Source of the DNA: JBCAXA01 sp038534295
GTDB taxonomy: Bacteria > Pseudomonadota > Gammaproteobacteria > Steroidobacterales > Woeseiaceae
Length of the DNA stretch: 64,000 nt
Direction: 5' to 3'
Assembly: GCA_038534295.1 (NCBI GenBank)
Contig: JBCAXA010000001.1
Span: 1,860,001 to 1,924,000 of the forward strand
Shown here: positions 27,353-36,850 of the stretch, one piece after another
Position numbering within the stretch: position 1 is the first letter of the stretch
Layout: each line of letters begins with the position of its first letter
Notes under the pieces: model-generated
Databases searched by the model: none
Told to the model about the DNA's origin: nothing
Seen by the model: the letters and a program-made list of their open reading frames with translations, nothing else
Program-made: the position numbers and the translations under genes

Positions 27353-29230
27353 TCATTGATCGTCCCAGTCAGGGCTGTCTATCGGGGCAATCGCCTCCGG
27401 CATCGTGGTTGACACTAACGATAACGCCAGCTCCACGCTCTCGTCGTATATGTCGTCATCGAGCACTAAGCGCATCGAGTCGCTGCTCAATTCGTAGACA
27501 AAGACTACGTCGCTATCCTCGAGATACAGCTGATTGCCGTCGACGAAGAAACGCTGTGTCGCAGAATACAGATCGAAGTCCTCATCTTGATCGCGCGGCA
27601 GGACTACCAGTTGTCCAGCGGGCGTAAACACAAACCGATCGCCGGCTTGCGGCGCCTCATCTAGGTCGTCACCGCTAACCGACTTGACCAGCCACTCCCC
27701 CCACAGTGCCGCTTCGGGTGGTCTGGTTCCTTCCGAGGCATAACCCGCCAGAAATGCAAATTGCTGGCGTAAGATTCCGACTACTCGGCGCTCCTTAGCC
27801 AAAGCCCGACGAACGCGCCGATCCTTTACTGTCTCAAAACGCTGTCTTAGGTCGTCGATGGCCGCAAAAGCGGCTTTCTGATCGTTGCGCAGATAGTGTG
27901 CCGAAGTTGCTTCGCGCAAAGATACGTACTCATCGATCAGAATATCTGCGGTACGAATGGCGCGACTCGACTTCTTTCGCTCATCGTATTTGACAACAAC
28001 GGCGTGAGTTTCGTCGGCTGCGCGCGCGTCGGTCGCAGGCGTGTATTTTATGGTTGCGCTCAGTAACGATTGAGTTGCCGTTTCACGCGGCAATGGCATG
28101 TTTGCGCGTTCGACGCGTCGAGCTAACGTAACGAAAACGCCACCGCCGCGAGTGCTTAGAAAGACTGTCGCAATCTTGAACGATACGGCTCGATCTTCCG
28201 ACCAGGCCAGCAGTTCGTCGGGTACGCCGTACACGCCAGTGATGTCGAATTCCGGATCGGGTCGAACGGTAAACTCGAGATCGTGAGCGAGCTCGGCGAC
28301 CATCGTATCCAGCTCTTTATCAAAAAGGGTCCGAGCCGCCTTTTTGTCGGGCAGGAAGAAGAGATTGCCGCCACGAGTACTGCTGAGGCGCACGGCGAGC
28401 TTGCTGTCGAATTGCACGCCGACGCCAATCGTAGTCAGGCCAATATCGTCATTCGAGGCGGCCTTGGCCATGCTGATAAAGCCATCGGCAGACGTATCGC
28501 CGACGTTTGGGCGTTCGTCCGTGAACAGAATCACCCGATGAGTTCCGTCGAATGTTTGCGCCGCCCGCCGTGCTGTAGCAAAGCCGACCGCAAGCCCCTC
28601 CTCCATGTTTGTGGAGCCAGCGCTTTCAATGTCGCGGATGAGCATCTTGACGCGCGACCGGTTGTCGCGTGTCAGCAGCGTAGGCTCAAGGTAGACATGT
28701 GACCGATCGCCATACAACACGATGGCAAGCTGATCGTCACTGCGCAGTGCGTCGACCATCGCGGCGAGGCTGGTGCGAACGAGACCGAGCGGTGTGCCGC
28801 TCATTGATCCAGATTTATCGACCACCGCAACAATGCTTCGCCGTCGCTCAGTTAACTCAGACGCATCAATGTTGGTTGCGAAGCCGAGCCCAACAATGAA
28901 CTGGTCGTCCGGCTTGCTGACACTCTCGGTCGGCGCCGCTTCGCTGATGAGACAAAACAACTGCGCGCAGCGGCTGCTTCCCGGGAGTGTCAGATCGTGC
29001 TGACTGAGCAGGCCTTCGTCAGTGAACGACGTTGGGTGAGGAATGCGCCCGGCAGCAATCTCGCTACGGGCGAAGTCGATGTCCTGGGCGCCACCGCCAG
29101 TCACCTTTGCGCCCGTAACGACGATCTCTTGAACGACGAGGTCGTCTTCGTCGTCGCTGCCCTGACTCAACGCACCTGACGCCAGCAGCATGAGTGCCAT
29201 ACCGATTAATGTTTTCGGAAGCTTGTGCAC
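27353..29230 (-). CDS. VWA-domain protein, exported
   Basis: A 625-residue exported protein with a signal peptide at about residues 1-23 (LIGMALMLLASGALSQG). A short EIVVTGAKVTGGGAQD segment follows, then a von Willebrand A domain (about residues 125-300) with a full MIDAS start, DKSGSMSG, and conserved downstream VILFTDERPNVGDT. The C-terminal part is mixed, with a long helical stretch. The frame is open to an ATG at 29254, but the GTG at 29230 lies 5 bases after a strong AAGGAGGG and gives a cleaner signal peptide. The function is unknown; VWA domains bind proteins through a metal. Confidence 0.82.
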   Translation of the reverse strand: MHKLPKTLIGMALMLLASGALSQGSDDEDDLVVQEIVVTGAKVTGGGAQDIDFARSEIAAGRIPHPTSFTDEGLLSQHDLTLPGSSRCAQLFCLISEAAPTESVSKPDDQFIVGLGFATNIDASELTERRRSIVAVVDKSGSMSGTPLGLVRTSLAAMVDALRSDDQLAIVLYGDRSHVYLEPTLLTRDNRSRVKMLIRDIESAGSTNMEEGLAVGFATARRAAQTFDGTHRVILFTDERPNVGDTSADGFISMAKAASNDDIGLTTIGVGVQFDSKLAVRLSSTRGGNLFFLPDKKAARTLFDKELDTMVAELAHDLEFTVRPDPEFDITGVYGVPDELLAWSEDRAVSFKIATVFLSTRGGGVFVTLARRVERANMPLPRETATQSLLSATIKYTPATDARAADETHAVVVKYDERKKSSRAIRTADILIDEYVSLREATSAHYLRNDQKAAFAAIDDLRQRFETVKDRRVRRALAKERRVVGILRQQFAFLAGYASEGTRPPEAALWGEWLVKSVSGDDLDEAPQAGDRFVFTPAGQLVVLPRDQDEDFDLYSATQRFFVDGNQLYLEDSDVVFVYELSSDSMRLVLDDDIYDESVELALSLVSTTMPEAIAPIDSPDWDDQ

Positions 29231-29329
29231 GATGACCCTCCTTGGGGATGGCACCTCGGCTCACATCGTTGAAATTACCAGACTCGTTCGGCGATCTCGC
29301 TGTTGGCGGTGCTGGACGAAGCGTGATAG

Positions 29330-29341
29330 TTTCACATGAAA
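29330..29341. promoter_or_regulatory. Short inverted repeat upstream of hmgA
   Basis: TTTCA-CA-TGAAA, a 12-base inverted repeat in the divergent region between the VWA gene and hmgA, 37 bases before the hmgA ATG. It is a possible operator for a homogentisate-responsive regulator; evidence is only the symmetry and position. Confidence 0.3.
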
Positions 29342-29378
29342 TCAGTGTCTGGTGGGCAATTCCTGGGAGGCCGCTGAC

Positions 29379-30686
29379 ATGACCGACGTACCGCAGTTGA
29401 CACCTGCCTATCTCACCGGTTTCGGCAACGATCACGCTACCGAGGCCGTTGCTGGCGCGTTGCCGGTCGGTCGCAGCTCGCCGCAGCGCCACCCGCTCGG
29501 GCTATACGCTGAGAAATTCTCATCCACCGCTTTTACCGCGCCAAAGGCAAGCAACTTTCGAACCTGGTTCTACCGAATTCGGCCATCGGTCACGACCATT
29601 GGCTTCGAGCGCGTCGATCACGCAACGCTCGTCACCGCACCTGTTGACGCCGGTACAGCACCACCGGATCCGTTGCGCTGGAGTCCGTTCGCAATACCCG
29701 AGGAACCTACCGATTTCATCGACGGTTTGTTCACCGTCGCCGGTTGTGGCGATGCCGGTGCACAAACCGGTGCGGGCATACATATTTATCGAGCCAACCG
29801 CTCGATGGAGCACCGCTACTTCTACAACGCCGACGGTGAGCTGCTGATCGTGCCGGAATCGGGCGATCTGAGATTATTGACCGAGTGCGGCATTCTCGAC
29901 GTACCGGTCGGGCACATTGCGTTGATCCCGCGCGGACTGCGCTTTCGCGTTGAACTGCTCGGCGAGCAGGCACGTGGCTACATCTGCGAGAACTACGGCG
30001 CGCCGTTCGAGTTACCCGAACGCGGGCCCATCGGTACCGACGGCCTGGCGAACCGCCGCGACTTCGAGGCGCCGGTTGCAGCGTTCGAGGATCGTGACGG
30101 CGACTTTGAACTCGTCGCCAAATTCGATGGCAGCTTGTACCGCGCTCATATCGACCACTCGCCGCTCGACGTGGTCGCCTGGCACGGTACCAGCTATCCG
30201 TGCCGATACGATCTCGACCGATTCAACACGATCGGGTCGATCAGCTTTGACCATCCCGATCCGTCGATCTTTACCGTGCTGACATCGCAATCCGATACAC
30301 CCGGCACGGCCAACATGGACTTTGTGATATTCCCGCCGCGCTGGTTGGTCATGCAGGACACGTTCCGCCCGCCGTGGTACCACCGCAACATCATGTCCGA
30401 GTACATGGGGTTAGTCACGGGCGTCTACGACGCCAAGCCGGGCGGTGGTTTCGCGCCGGGTGCGTCGAGTTTGCACAACTGTATGGTTCCGCACGGTCCC
30501 GATGCCGCCGCCTTCGCGCACGGTACGACGCAGTCGATGGCGCCCGAGCAGCTCAAAGACACGATGGCGTTCATGTTCGAAACACGCTATCTGATTCGAC
30601 CGACCGCACAGGCAATGGCGGCGACGGAGCTACAGTCCGATTACGCCGATGCGTGGGCGGGACTCGAGCGACACTTCGAGACCTGA
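29379..30686 (+). CDS. hmgA: Homogentisate 1,2-dioxygenase
   Basis: Opens the aromatic ring of homogentisate to maleylacetoacetate in tyrosine and phenylalanine breakdown. The 435-residue protein has the family length and signatures: GFGNDHATEAV near the start, HRYFYNADGELLIVPESG, the iron-ligand segment PPWYHRNIMSEYMGL and the SLHNCMVPHGPDA histidines. A GTG at 29352 is in frame, but the ATG at 29379 follows GGGAGG by 9 bases and matches the family start. The neighbouring glutathione transferase is convergent; maiA and fahA are not obvious here. Confidence 0.97.
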   Translation: MTDVPQLTPAYLTGFGNDHATEAVAGALPVGRSSPQRHPLGLYAEKFSSTAFTAPKASNFRTWFYRIRPSVTTIGFERVDHATLVTAPVDAGTAPPDPLRWSPFAIPEEPTDFIDGLFTVAGCGDAGAQTGAGIHIYRANRSMEHRYFYNADGELLIVPESGDLRLLTECGILDVPVGHIALIPRGLRFRVELLGEQARGYICENYGAPFELPERGPIGTDGLANRRDFEAPVAAFEDRDGDFELVAKFDGSLYRAHIDHSPLDVVAWHGTSYPCRYDLDRFNTIGSISFDHPDPSIFTVLTSQSDTPGTANMDFVIFPPRWLVMQDTFRPPWYHRNIMSEYMGLVTGVYDAKPGGGFAPGASSLHNCMVPHGPDAAAFAHGTTQSMAPEQLKDTMAFMFETRYLIRPTAQAMAATELQSDYADAWAGLERHFET

Positions 30687-30688
30687 GG

Positions 30689-31291
30689 CTATTCCGGCCG
30701 AGTCGCCACCATCGATGGAAGTTCGCTGACGTCCGCAAGCCATGCAGCAAGCGCCGCCGCGTCGGCTCGCCAGTTGATGTCCGGCAGCCGAAAGTCGATG
30801 TATTCCAGTGCGACCGCCAGCGCGATGTCACCCAAATCGAAGCGTGCGGCGGGCGGCGGCGCGTTGTTGAATGCAGCGATAGTCTTGTTGATGGCGCGCT
30901 CCCAGCGATGCTGCCAGTAAGGCGAGCGCTGCGGTTCATCGCGGCGCCGCTCCATGACCAGATTTAGCGCGGCGTCCGTCATGCCGTTCGCCAGCGCGTG
31001 GCGCTGCAGCTGGCCGACATCGGTTGGCGCGAACGCAAGATCACCCTGAATGGCGCCCTGCTGCTGCAAGTACTGGACAATTGCCAGACTCTCGATGAGA
31101 GCCCGGCCATCGTCGAGGATCAGGGTCGGGACCTTCCCGAGCGGGTTCGCCGCCAGTAGTTCCGGCGCATCGTCGAGCGGGTTGCAGTTGATCGTCTCAA
31201 TGTCGCCGATAGTGCTTTGCCCGGCGACGCAATCTAGAAAGACTCGAATTTTTCGGGCGTATGGTGAGGTGACGCTATAAAAGAGACGCAT
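30689..31291 (-). CDS. Glutathione S-transferase family protein
   Basis: A 200-residue cytosolic protein with the thioredoxin-like N-terminal domain (FYSVTSPYARKIRVFL, NPLGKVPTLILDDGRALIESLAI) and an all-helical C-terminal domain (from about residue 85). SPYARK holds the position of the catalytic Ser. It is convergent with hmgA, with a 2-base gap. It could be a maleylacetoacetate isomerase-type GST, but the sequence is more like the YibF/YfcG-type single-gene GSTs. Substrate unknown. Confidence 0.88.
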   Translation of the reverse strand: MRLFYSVTSPYARKIRVFLDCVAGQSTIGDIETINCNPLDDAPELLAANPLGKVPTLILDDGRALIESLAIVQYLQQQGAIQGDLAFAPTDVGQLQRHALANGMTDAALNLVMERRRDEPQRSPYWQHRWERAINKTIAAFNNAPPPAARFDLGDIALAVALEYIDFRLPDINWRADAAALAAWLADVSELPSMVATRPE

Positions 31292-31425
31292 GCGGTTTTC
31301 CGACGCTTGGTTGGCGAGAACGGCCAGTTGTTCGTGCGGAGCCAGTATACTTTGGCTGTCTCGTTACTTCGTTCATCGTCAGCGCCGCACCAAGTCCGTC
31401 GCTGATCGTTGATCAAATTCCGGCA

Positions 31426-32643
31426 ATGACCAAGCACGTCGCCACCACTCTCCGCCTCAACGGCCTGGCCATTGGGCTGCTCATCGCAACGCCATTATCG
31501 GCCGAGCAATTCGATTTGCCTTTGCGAGGTCCTTTTCCGGTCGGTTCAACCAACATGGAACTGGCGACGCCGTATGCCAATGCGAGCAACGAGATCGTTC
31601 ATCAATTATTGCTCGGACCGAACGGCGCAGAAGACGCGTCACCGTTCCTAGCCGAGACACTGCAATTTCCCGATGCAGCGTGGCTAACCGACGTCGTTGT
31701 GCCGGCAGACGAAGACATCTACGGCCCTGCCCAAGGGCAAACGCTGCCGGTCGTTACCTTTATTACGTATCCGACGGCACCGGACGACGCGCCAAACGAA
31801 TACCGGTTTCCGTACGAAGACGGCCGGTACGGCGTATTCGAGAACATGCTGCGACCCGACGAGGCGCCGAAATTTGCCGACCCAAATGCCCGCTACCCGC
31901 TAATCATTCTTGCGCACGGCGCGGAGTCGCATGGCCTTTACGACGTTGATCATGCCCACCGCTTGGCCAGCCACGGCTACGTTGTCGCGGTTATTACGTA
32001 TGGCGACGGGCGAACGTATGCCGGCAATCCCAGCCACCACGTCGGGTTCTTACGGCCGTACATGACGACAGCGGTGCTTGACTCGATTCTCGAAAGCCAG
32101 GCGTTCGGTCCGCATGTCGACACCGACAACATCGGTATTTCAGGACACAGCTATGGCGGCTTCACTGCACTTGCCGCCGTTGGTGGGCGTTACAACGGTC
32201 GCCGCGAGACCGCCATGGACGCGCGTATCGCGGCCAGCGTAATCGCCGCGCCATGGGTGGGTCACGACAGCGGCTTGGGCGGGTACTACGCGTTCGGTCC
32301 CGACAATACGGACCTTCGGCACATCACTGTGCCGGTGATTTGCTTTTTCGGCACGAAGGACGATGTAACCCGCGCGTCGTATATCCTGCCGGCGATGCAA
32401 AAGCTGTCCGGGCCGACCTACGTTGTTGAGCTCGTCGATCAGCCGCACATCTTCGACGGCGGCGGCTGGCGGGATCGCGACAAATGGGAGCTGCTCTTTT
32501 TCTCAGCGTATCTCAAGGCCGATTCCGAGGCGCTCAAATATCTCAGAACCATCCGCTCGATGGCCGGTGGTAGCGAGGATGTACAGCGCTATGAGTTTCA
32601 GCAATTGCCAGAGCCAGTTGAGGAACTGAGTGCGCCGCGTTAA
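31426..32643 (+). CDS. Secreted alpha/beta hydrolase (dienelactone hydrolase/PAF-acetylhydrolase-like)
   Basis: A 405-residue exported hydrolase with a signal peptide at residues 1-26 (GLAIGLLIATPLSAEQ). The alpha/beta hydrolase core shows YPLIILAHGAESHG (oxyanion region) and the nucleophile elbow GISGHSYGGFTAL near residue 243. PVICFFGTKDDVT and the late QPHIF give the likely acid and histidine. The substrate is unknown: esterase, lipase or PAF acetylhydrolase-like. A redoxin-oxygenase gene follows 6 bases later, so the two are probably co-transcribed. Confidence 0.82.
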   Translation: MTKHVATTLRLNGLAIGLLIATPLSAEQFDLPLRGPFPVGSTNMELATPYANASNEIVHQLLLGPNGAEDASPFLAETLQFPDAAWLTDVVVPADEDIYGPAQGQTLPVVTFITYPTAPDDAPNEYRFPYEDGRYGVFENMLRPDEAPKFADPNARYPLIILAHGAESHGLYDVDHAHRLASHGYVVAVITYGDGRTYAGNPSHHVGFLRPYMTTAVLDSILESQAFGPHVDTDNIGISGHSYGGFTALAAVGGRYNGRRETAMDARIAASVIAAPWVGHDSGLGGYYAFGPDNTDLRHITVPVICFFGTKDDVTRASYILPAMQKLSGPTYVVELVDQPHIFDGGGWRDRDKWELLFFSAYLKADSEALKYLRTIRSMAGGSEDVQRYEFQQLPEPVEELSAPR

Positions 32644-32649
32644 GGACAA

Positions 32650-33771
32650 GTGGGGCGAATCGTGACAGCGCCGACGACCACGTACGAACTCGCTGCGCCA
32701 CAGCTCGCCGATTACGTACAGCCCCTCGCGCACGGTGCGTTGGCAATGCCGTTTGAAGTTCGCGATGACCTTGGCCGGCCGCTGCGCCTTGACGACGATT
32801 TCATCGCTGGCCGTTCGCTGCTGTTGGTGTTCGTCGATCCTGGGTCGGAAGCCGCGGCTCCCGCGCTGCAGGAACTCGCCCATCGATCCGCTGCGCTGGC
32901 CGAACGCGGCGCCGCGTGCGTCGTCATTTCTGCCGACAGCCACGCCGAACGAAATCGTGCGCTGATCCGGCGCTTTGGGCTGGCGTGTCCCGTGTGCGGC
33001 GATTCAACGGGCGTCGTGTTTGCATCGTACGGCCTGCACAAACTGCATGGACCGCCCGTTCGTTGGGTTTTTCTAACGCCGTACCGGCAGATCCGCGCGT
33101 GGTACGACGCCCCGCAGCCGCCGAACGCCGTACTCGACGCTCTAGATCGCTTGTTGGATGATGCCGCCATGACCGAAGCCGCGACCTGGTCAGTACCGCA
33201 TGCACCGGTACTGCTCGTTCCCAATGTGCTGACGCGCGAGGAGTGTGCCGCACTGATTACGTCGTTCGAAGCCGGCAGTCCGCTGATGGTCCGGCGGCCT
33301 CGTCCCGGAGAACTCGACGGCAATTACCGGATTCCGGTGTATGAGCACAATCGCCAGGATCGGGTCGACGAGATTCTCAAAGCGCGAGAAACGGTGCAGT
33401 TTCTCGACGAGCGTTTGTTCGGGCGCGTCGTCCCGATGATCAAAAAGGCCTTCGGCTTTGACGTTACGCGTCGCGAGGATCTGCACATTGCGCGCTACGT
33501 TGGCGAGCGTGGCGGCAATGCGATGGGCCATCGCGACAACGTCAGTGCGGCGACGGCCTACCGTCGTTTCGCGCTATCGATGAACTTGAACGATGACTAC
33601 GACGGCGGCGAAGTCGTGTTCCGCGAATTCAGCGATAAAGGCTACAAGCCGGAGCCGGGCAGTGCGCTGATTTTCTCATCGTCGCTGCTGCACGAGGTGC
33701 TAGAGACAACGCGCGGCACCCGCTACACGCTCATTTCGCATCTCTTCAACGAGCAAAGCAGCAGCCGCTAG
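32650..33771 (+). CDS. Redoxin-like domain fused to a 2OG-Fe(II) oxygenase (prolyl 4-hydroxylase type)
   Basis: A 373-residue two-domain protein. Residues 20-165 look like an AhpC/TSA redoxin fold, but the peroxidatic cysteine is missing (FVDPGSEAAAPALQEL). A CxxC appears later (LACPVCGDST). Residues 185-370 form a 2OG-Fe(II) oxygenase with HRDN (His and Asp iron ligands), the distal His in SSSLLHEV and an Arg in RGTRYTL for 2-oxoglutarate. It could hydroxylate a protein or peptide. The start is uncertain between GTG 32650 and GTG 32662. It overlaps the convergent deaminase by 4 bases. Confidence 0.82.
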   Translation: MGRIVTAPTTTYELAAPQLADYVQPLAHGALAMPFEVRDDLGRPLRLDDDFIAGRSLLLVFVDPGSEAAAPALQELAHRSAALAERGAACVVISADSHAERNRALIRRFGLACPVCGDSTGVVFASYGLHKLHGPPVRWVFLTPYRQIRAWYDAPQPPNAVLDALDRLLDDAAMTEAATWSVPHAPVLLVPNVLTREECAALITSFEAGSPLMVRRPRPGELDGNYRIPVYEHNRQDRVDEILKARETVQFLDERLFGRVVPMIKKAFGFDVTRREDLHIARYVGERGGNAMGHRDNVSAATAYRRFALSMNLNDDYDGGEVVFREFSDKGYKPEPGSALIFSSSLLHEVLETTRGTRYTLISHLFNEQSSSR

Positions 33772-34715
33772 CTAGCGACGAAGCGGGCATCGAGCGAGTT
33801 CTGCACGAGCAGGCGGACTTCGTCGTCCGACAGACTCAGTGCGTCGGCAACGGCTCGGTAGTTGTCGTTGACATAGCCGCCGAAGTAAGCCGGGTCGTCA
33901 GAATTAACGGTGATCTTCAAGCCTTGGTCGAGCATGGTTTTCAGCGGGTGCGCCTTAAGATCGTCGACGACACAAAGCCGCAGGTTTGACAGCGGACAAA
34001 CCGTCAGCGGCATCTGCTCGCTGCGCAGCCGAGCGACCAGCGCGTCGTCTTCCAGCGCTCGATTGCCGTGATCAATGCGCTCGACGCCGAGCTCATCCAG
34101 GGCCTGCCAGACGTACTCCGGCGGACCCTCTTCACCGGCATGTGCAACACGATGCAGCCCCATCGAGGCCGCTGCGTCGAACACCCGGCGAAACTTGCTC
34201 GGCGGGTGACCGACTTCGCTCGAGTCGAGGCCAACGCCAATGATGCGATCGCGAAACGGTTCGGCGGCGGCGAGCGTTTCCATAGCCGCATCTTCCGACA
34301 GATGGCGCAGGAAGCAGAGGATGAGCGACATCGTCAGTCCGCGTTCAGCTGCATCGGCTGCCGCGCGCGAAAAGCCGTCAAACACTGTCGCCATCGCAAT
34401 ACCGCGATCGGTGTGTGCCTGCGGATCGAAAAAGCACTCGGCGTGCGTCACGTTGTCCGCCAAAGCTCGCTCGGCGTAGTGCATGCCCAGTGCGTAAAAG
34501 TCGTCTGCCGTGACCAGCACGCTGGTGCCGGCATAGTACAAATCTAAGAAGTCCTGCAGATTGGAAAAGTTGTACGCCGCGCGCACCGACGCCTCGTCGG
34601 CGTACGGTAACGACACGCGATTGCGCGTTGCGAGCTCGAGCAGCAGCTCCGGCTCGAGCGCGCCTTCGAGGTGCATGTGCAATTCCGCTTTCGGTTGGGC
34701 GGTGACGTCGACCAT
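33768..34715 (-). CDS. Adenine deaminase (adenosine deaminase superfamily)
   Basis: Likely converts adenine to hypoxanthine in purine salvage. The 315-residue protein has the metal-binding AELHMHLEGALEP near the start and the HAGEEG and HG(N) histidines. VNSDDPAYFGGYVND carries the catalytic Asp pair. The stretch GLDSSEVGHPPSKF is the pattern of the adenine deaminase branch, where adenosine deaminases have GxDLAGDE, so I prefer adenine over adenosine. The frame runs upstream to 34775; the ATG at 34715 fits the family start. Confidence 0.85.
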   Translation of the reverse strand: MVDVTAQPKAELHMHLEGALEPELLLELATRNRVSLPYADEASVRAAYNFSNLQDFLDLYYAGTSVLVTADDFYALGMHYAERALADNVTHAECFFDPQAHTDRGIAMATVFDGFSRAAADAAERGLTMSLILCFLRHLSEDAAMETLAAAEPFRDRIIGVGLDSSEVGHPPSKFRRVFDAAASMGLHRVAHAGEEGPPEYVWQALDELGVERIDHGNRALEDDALVARLRSEQMPLTVCPLSNLRLCVVDDLKAHPLKTMLDQGLKITVNSDDPAYFGGYVNDNYRAVADALSLSDDEVRLLVQNSLDARFVAS

Positions 34716-34830
34716 GGCAGGGTCCAGCAAGAACAGCGCCCGATAGTAGCGGAGCGCTCGCGCGACCGCGATCACAGTCGCCGTTCGCAGGCAGTGCTAT
34801 TGTACTTTTGTCTGTTACGGAGCACTCGCC

Positions 34831-36609
34831 ATGGGTCGACTCGTGGCCACGCTGTTCGGCTTGCCGTTCGCGGCGGTGGGCGTCTGGATGCTGTATTGGA
34901 CGGGCTCGACCTTCGCCCAGCACCAGGACATGCAGTCCTGGCAACGTGTCGACGCGACAGTGCACGCCGGTGGCTATCGCACCAACCGCGGTGATGACAG
35001 CGACACGTATCTCGCATGGGCTGAATACAGCTACAACTACAACGGCCGCACGTATCGGTCGAAGCGGGTCGCCATCAGCAGTGTTGCCGACAACGTCGGC
35101 GACTTCCATCAGGCGCTTGGCCAACGACTGTCGGCGGCGGCGCAAAGCGGCCAACCGGTCGACGCTTGGGTCAACCCCGACGACCCGGCCGACGCCGTGC
35201 TCGACCGGCGTATTCGCTGGGGCATGCAGGTCTTCAAAACCATTTTCGGTCTCGTGTTCGGCGGAGTCGGCGCCGTTGTTTTATGGGCCGCATGGAGCAA
35301 GGCGTCGCCACCGGCGGCCGCGCCCGACGCCGCGACGGCAGGCGCCGCACCGTGGCTGGTCAACCCGGCGTGGCAAGGCGAGCCGATTCGCTCCGAGGCC
35401 AAGCGAACGATGCGCATGGCATGGGTTTTTGCCGGGTTCTGGAACTTAGTGTCGCTGCCGCTAGCATTTTTGCTCGTCCGCGAGATCTCGGAGAAGGAAA
35501 ATTATCTTGCGCTGATCGGTCTCGTGTTTCCGATCGTCGGAATCGGGTTCATCGCCTGGGCATTTCGAGTCAGTCGCGAATGGTGGCGCTACGGACCCGC
35601 GCCGGTTGAACTCGATCCGTTCCCCGGTGCGATCGGCGGTCATGTCGGCGGGCGCATTCGCCTGGCGATTCCGGCCGATCCGGCGCAGCGCTTCGAGTTG
35701 ACGCTGTCGCTGATCCACAGCACGGAAGACTCGGACTCGCGCAGCGAGCGGGCGCAATGGCAGCACACGCAGCGGGTGCGCGCGACGTCGCTCGGCGCCG
35801 GCAGCCAAGTCGAGTTTCGTTTCGACGTCCCGGACGATCTGCCGCCCGCCGACGCCGTGACGGACAGCGGTAGTTATCACATTTGGCGTCTTAGCATTGC
35901 TGCTCAAACGGACGGCCCGGATCTAAATCGTGCCTACCAGATTCCGGTATATGCCACCGGGGCTCAGTCGAGTGCCGTTTCGGAGCGCGAACTCGAATTT
36001 GCACGCTCGGAGCAAAGCAGCTTTGACGATGCCGCGGTCGCACGCCAATTCGAGATTCGACGCGGCATGCTGTATCCCGAATTCGTTTTCCCGATAGGCC
36101 GTCATTTGGGCATGGCCTCTATGGGCATATTGTTTGGCGGTGGTTTTTCGGTGGCGGGCTTCTTGCTGTTCACGAAAGGCGATGCGCCAATCATGGGATC
36201 GGTATTCGCGCTCGTCGGCGGAATCATTCTGTTGTTCTCGCTGTACAGCGCGGGGAACGCACTGACGATTACGCGCAGCGGCGCCGAGATCAAGACTCGG
36301 CGCACGTGGCTAGGGCTGCCGCTTGCCTCGCGCGCGGTTGATCTGATGCAGCTCAAGCAGCTGCGGGTCGCACAGACGATGTCGAGCCAAAGCGGCGGCC
36401 GCCACACCGTGTACTACTCGATCGAACTCGTCGATGAGAACGACAAGCGCGTGTGTATCGGCGAGGGTTTGCGCGGCATGAATGAAGTCGAGGCGATGCT
36501 CCGAGCGCTTCGCCGCGAGTTGTCGTTGCCTGACCTACCGATCGAACACAAGCAGTCTCGACGACTGCGCGACAAGACCGATCAACGGCGCCAACACGCG
36601 GACCGCTAG
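34831..36609 (+). CDS. DUF3592 domain membrane protein
   Basis: A 592-residue membrane protein. It has an N-terminal membrane helix (residues 5-25), then a DUF3592-type extracytoplasmic region (SWQRVDATVHAGGYRTN to VDAWVNPDDPADAVLD). Further helices lie near residues 133-150, 197-215, 228-245, 425-445 and 450-470. A large soluble region lies between about 250 and 415, and a cytosolic C-terminus follows. DUF3592 has no known function. It is the last high-GC gene before the cassette-like region. Confidence 0.8.
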   Translation: MGRLVATLFGLPFAAVGVWMLYWTGSTFAQHQDMQSWQRVDATVHAGGYRTNRGDDSDTYLAWAEYSYNYNGRTYRSKRVAISSVADNVGDFHQALGQRLSAAAQSGQPVDAWVNPDDPADAVLDRRIRWGMQVFKTIFGLVFGGVGAVVLWAAWSKASPPAAAPDAATAGAAPWLVNPAWQGEPIRSEAKRTMRMAWVFAGFWNLVSLPLAFLLVREISEKENYLALIGLVFPIVGIGFIAWAFRVSREWWRYGPAPVELDPFPGAIGGHVGGRIRLAIPADPAQRFELTLSLIHSTEDSDSRSERAQWQHTQRVRATSLGAGSQVEFRFDVPDDLPPADAVTDSGSYHIWRLSIAAQTDGPDLNRAYQIPVYATGAQSSAVSERELEFARSEQSSFDDAAVARQFEIRRGMLYPEFVFPIGRHLGMASMGILFGGGFSVAGFLLFTKGDAPIMGSVFALVGGIILLFSLYSAGNALTITRSGAEIKTRRTWLGLPLASRAVDLMQLKQLRVAQTMSSQSGGRHTVYYSIELVDENDKRVCIGEGLRGMNEVEAMLRALRRELSLPDLPIEHKQSRRLRDKTDQRRQHADR

Positions 36610-36713
36610 CGACTGAATCGCGATGACAGCCGCCTTGCGGTGCGTTGCGGCTAGACCGTAGTCACGCGCGGAAGGGCGCCCGCATTTCCGATGACAGAGG
36701 TGTCAAATGAAAA

Positions 36714-36740
36714 TGTAGGAGCGGGCTTCTGCCCGCGATT
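36714..36740 (+). repeat. REP-like palindromic element
   Basis: TGTAGGAGCGGGCTTCTGCC followed by CGCGATT. The GCGGGC/GCCCGC stem with a TTCT loop and the leading TGTAGGAG are typical of the short REP elements of Pseudomonas and Xanthomonas. Only one copy is seen in the window. Confidence 0.6.
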
Positions 36741-36850
36741 CGAGTTCTGACTGCACCTCCAGGTCTTAACGCTTCGATATCGCTGGAGATCGGCGCTTCG
36801 GGTTGGTCTTTGCTATCGCCAATAGGTTCCTGGTGCATACAACGGATGCG

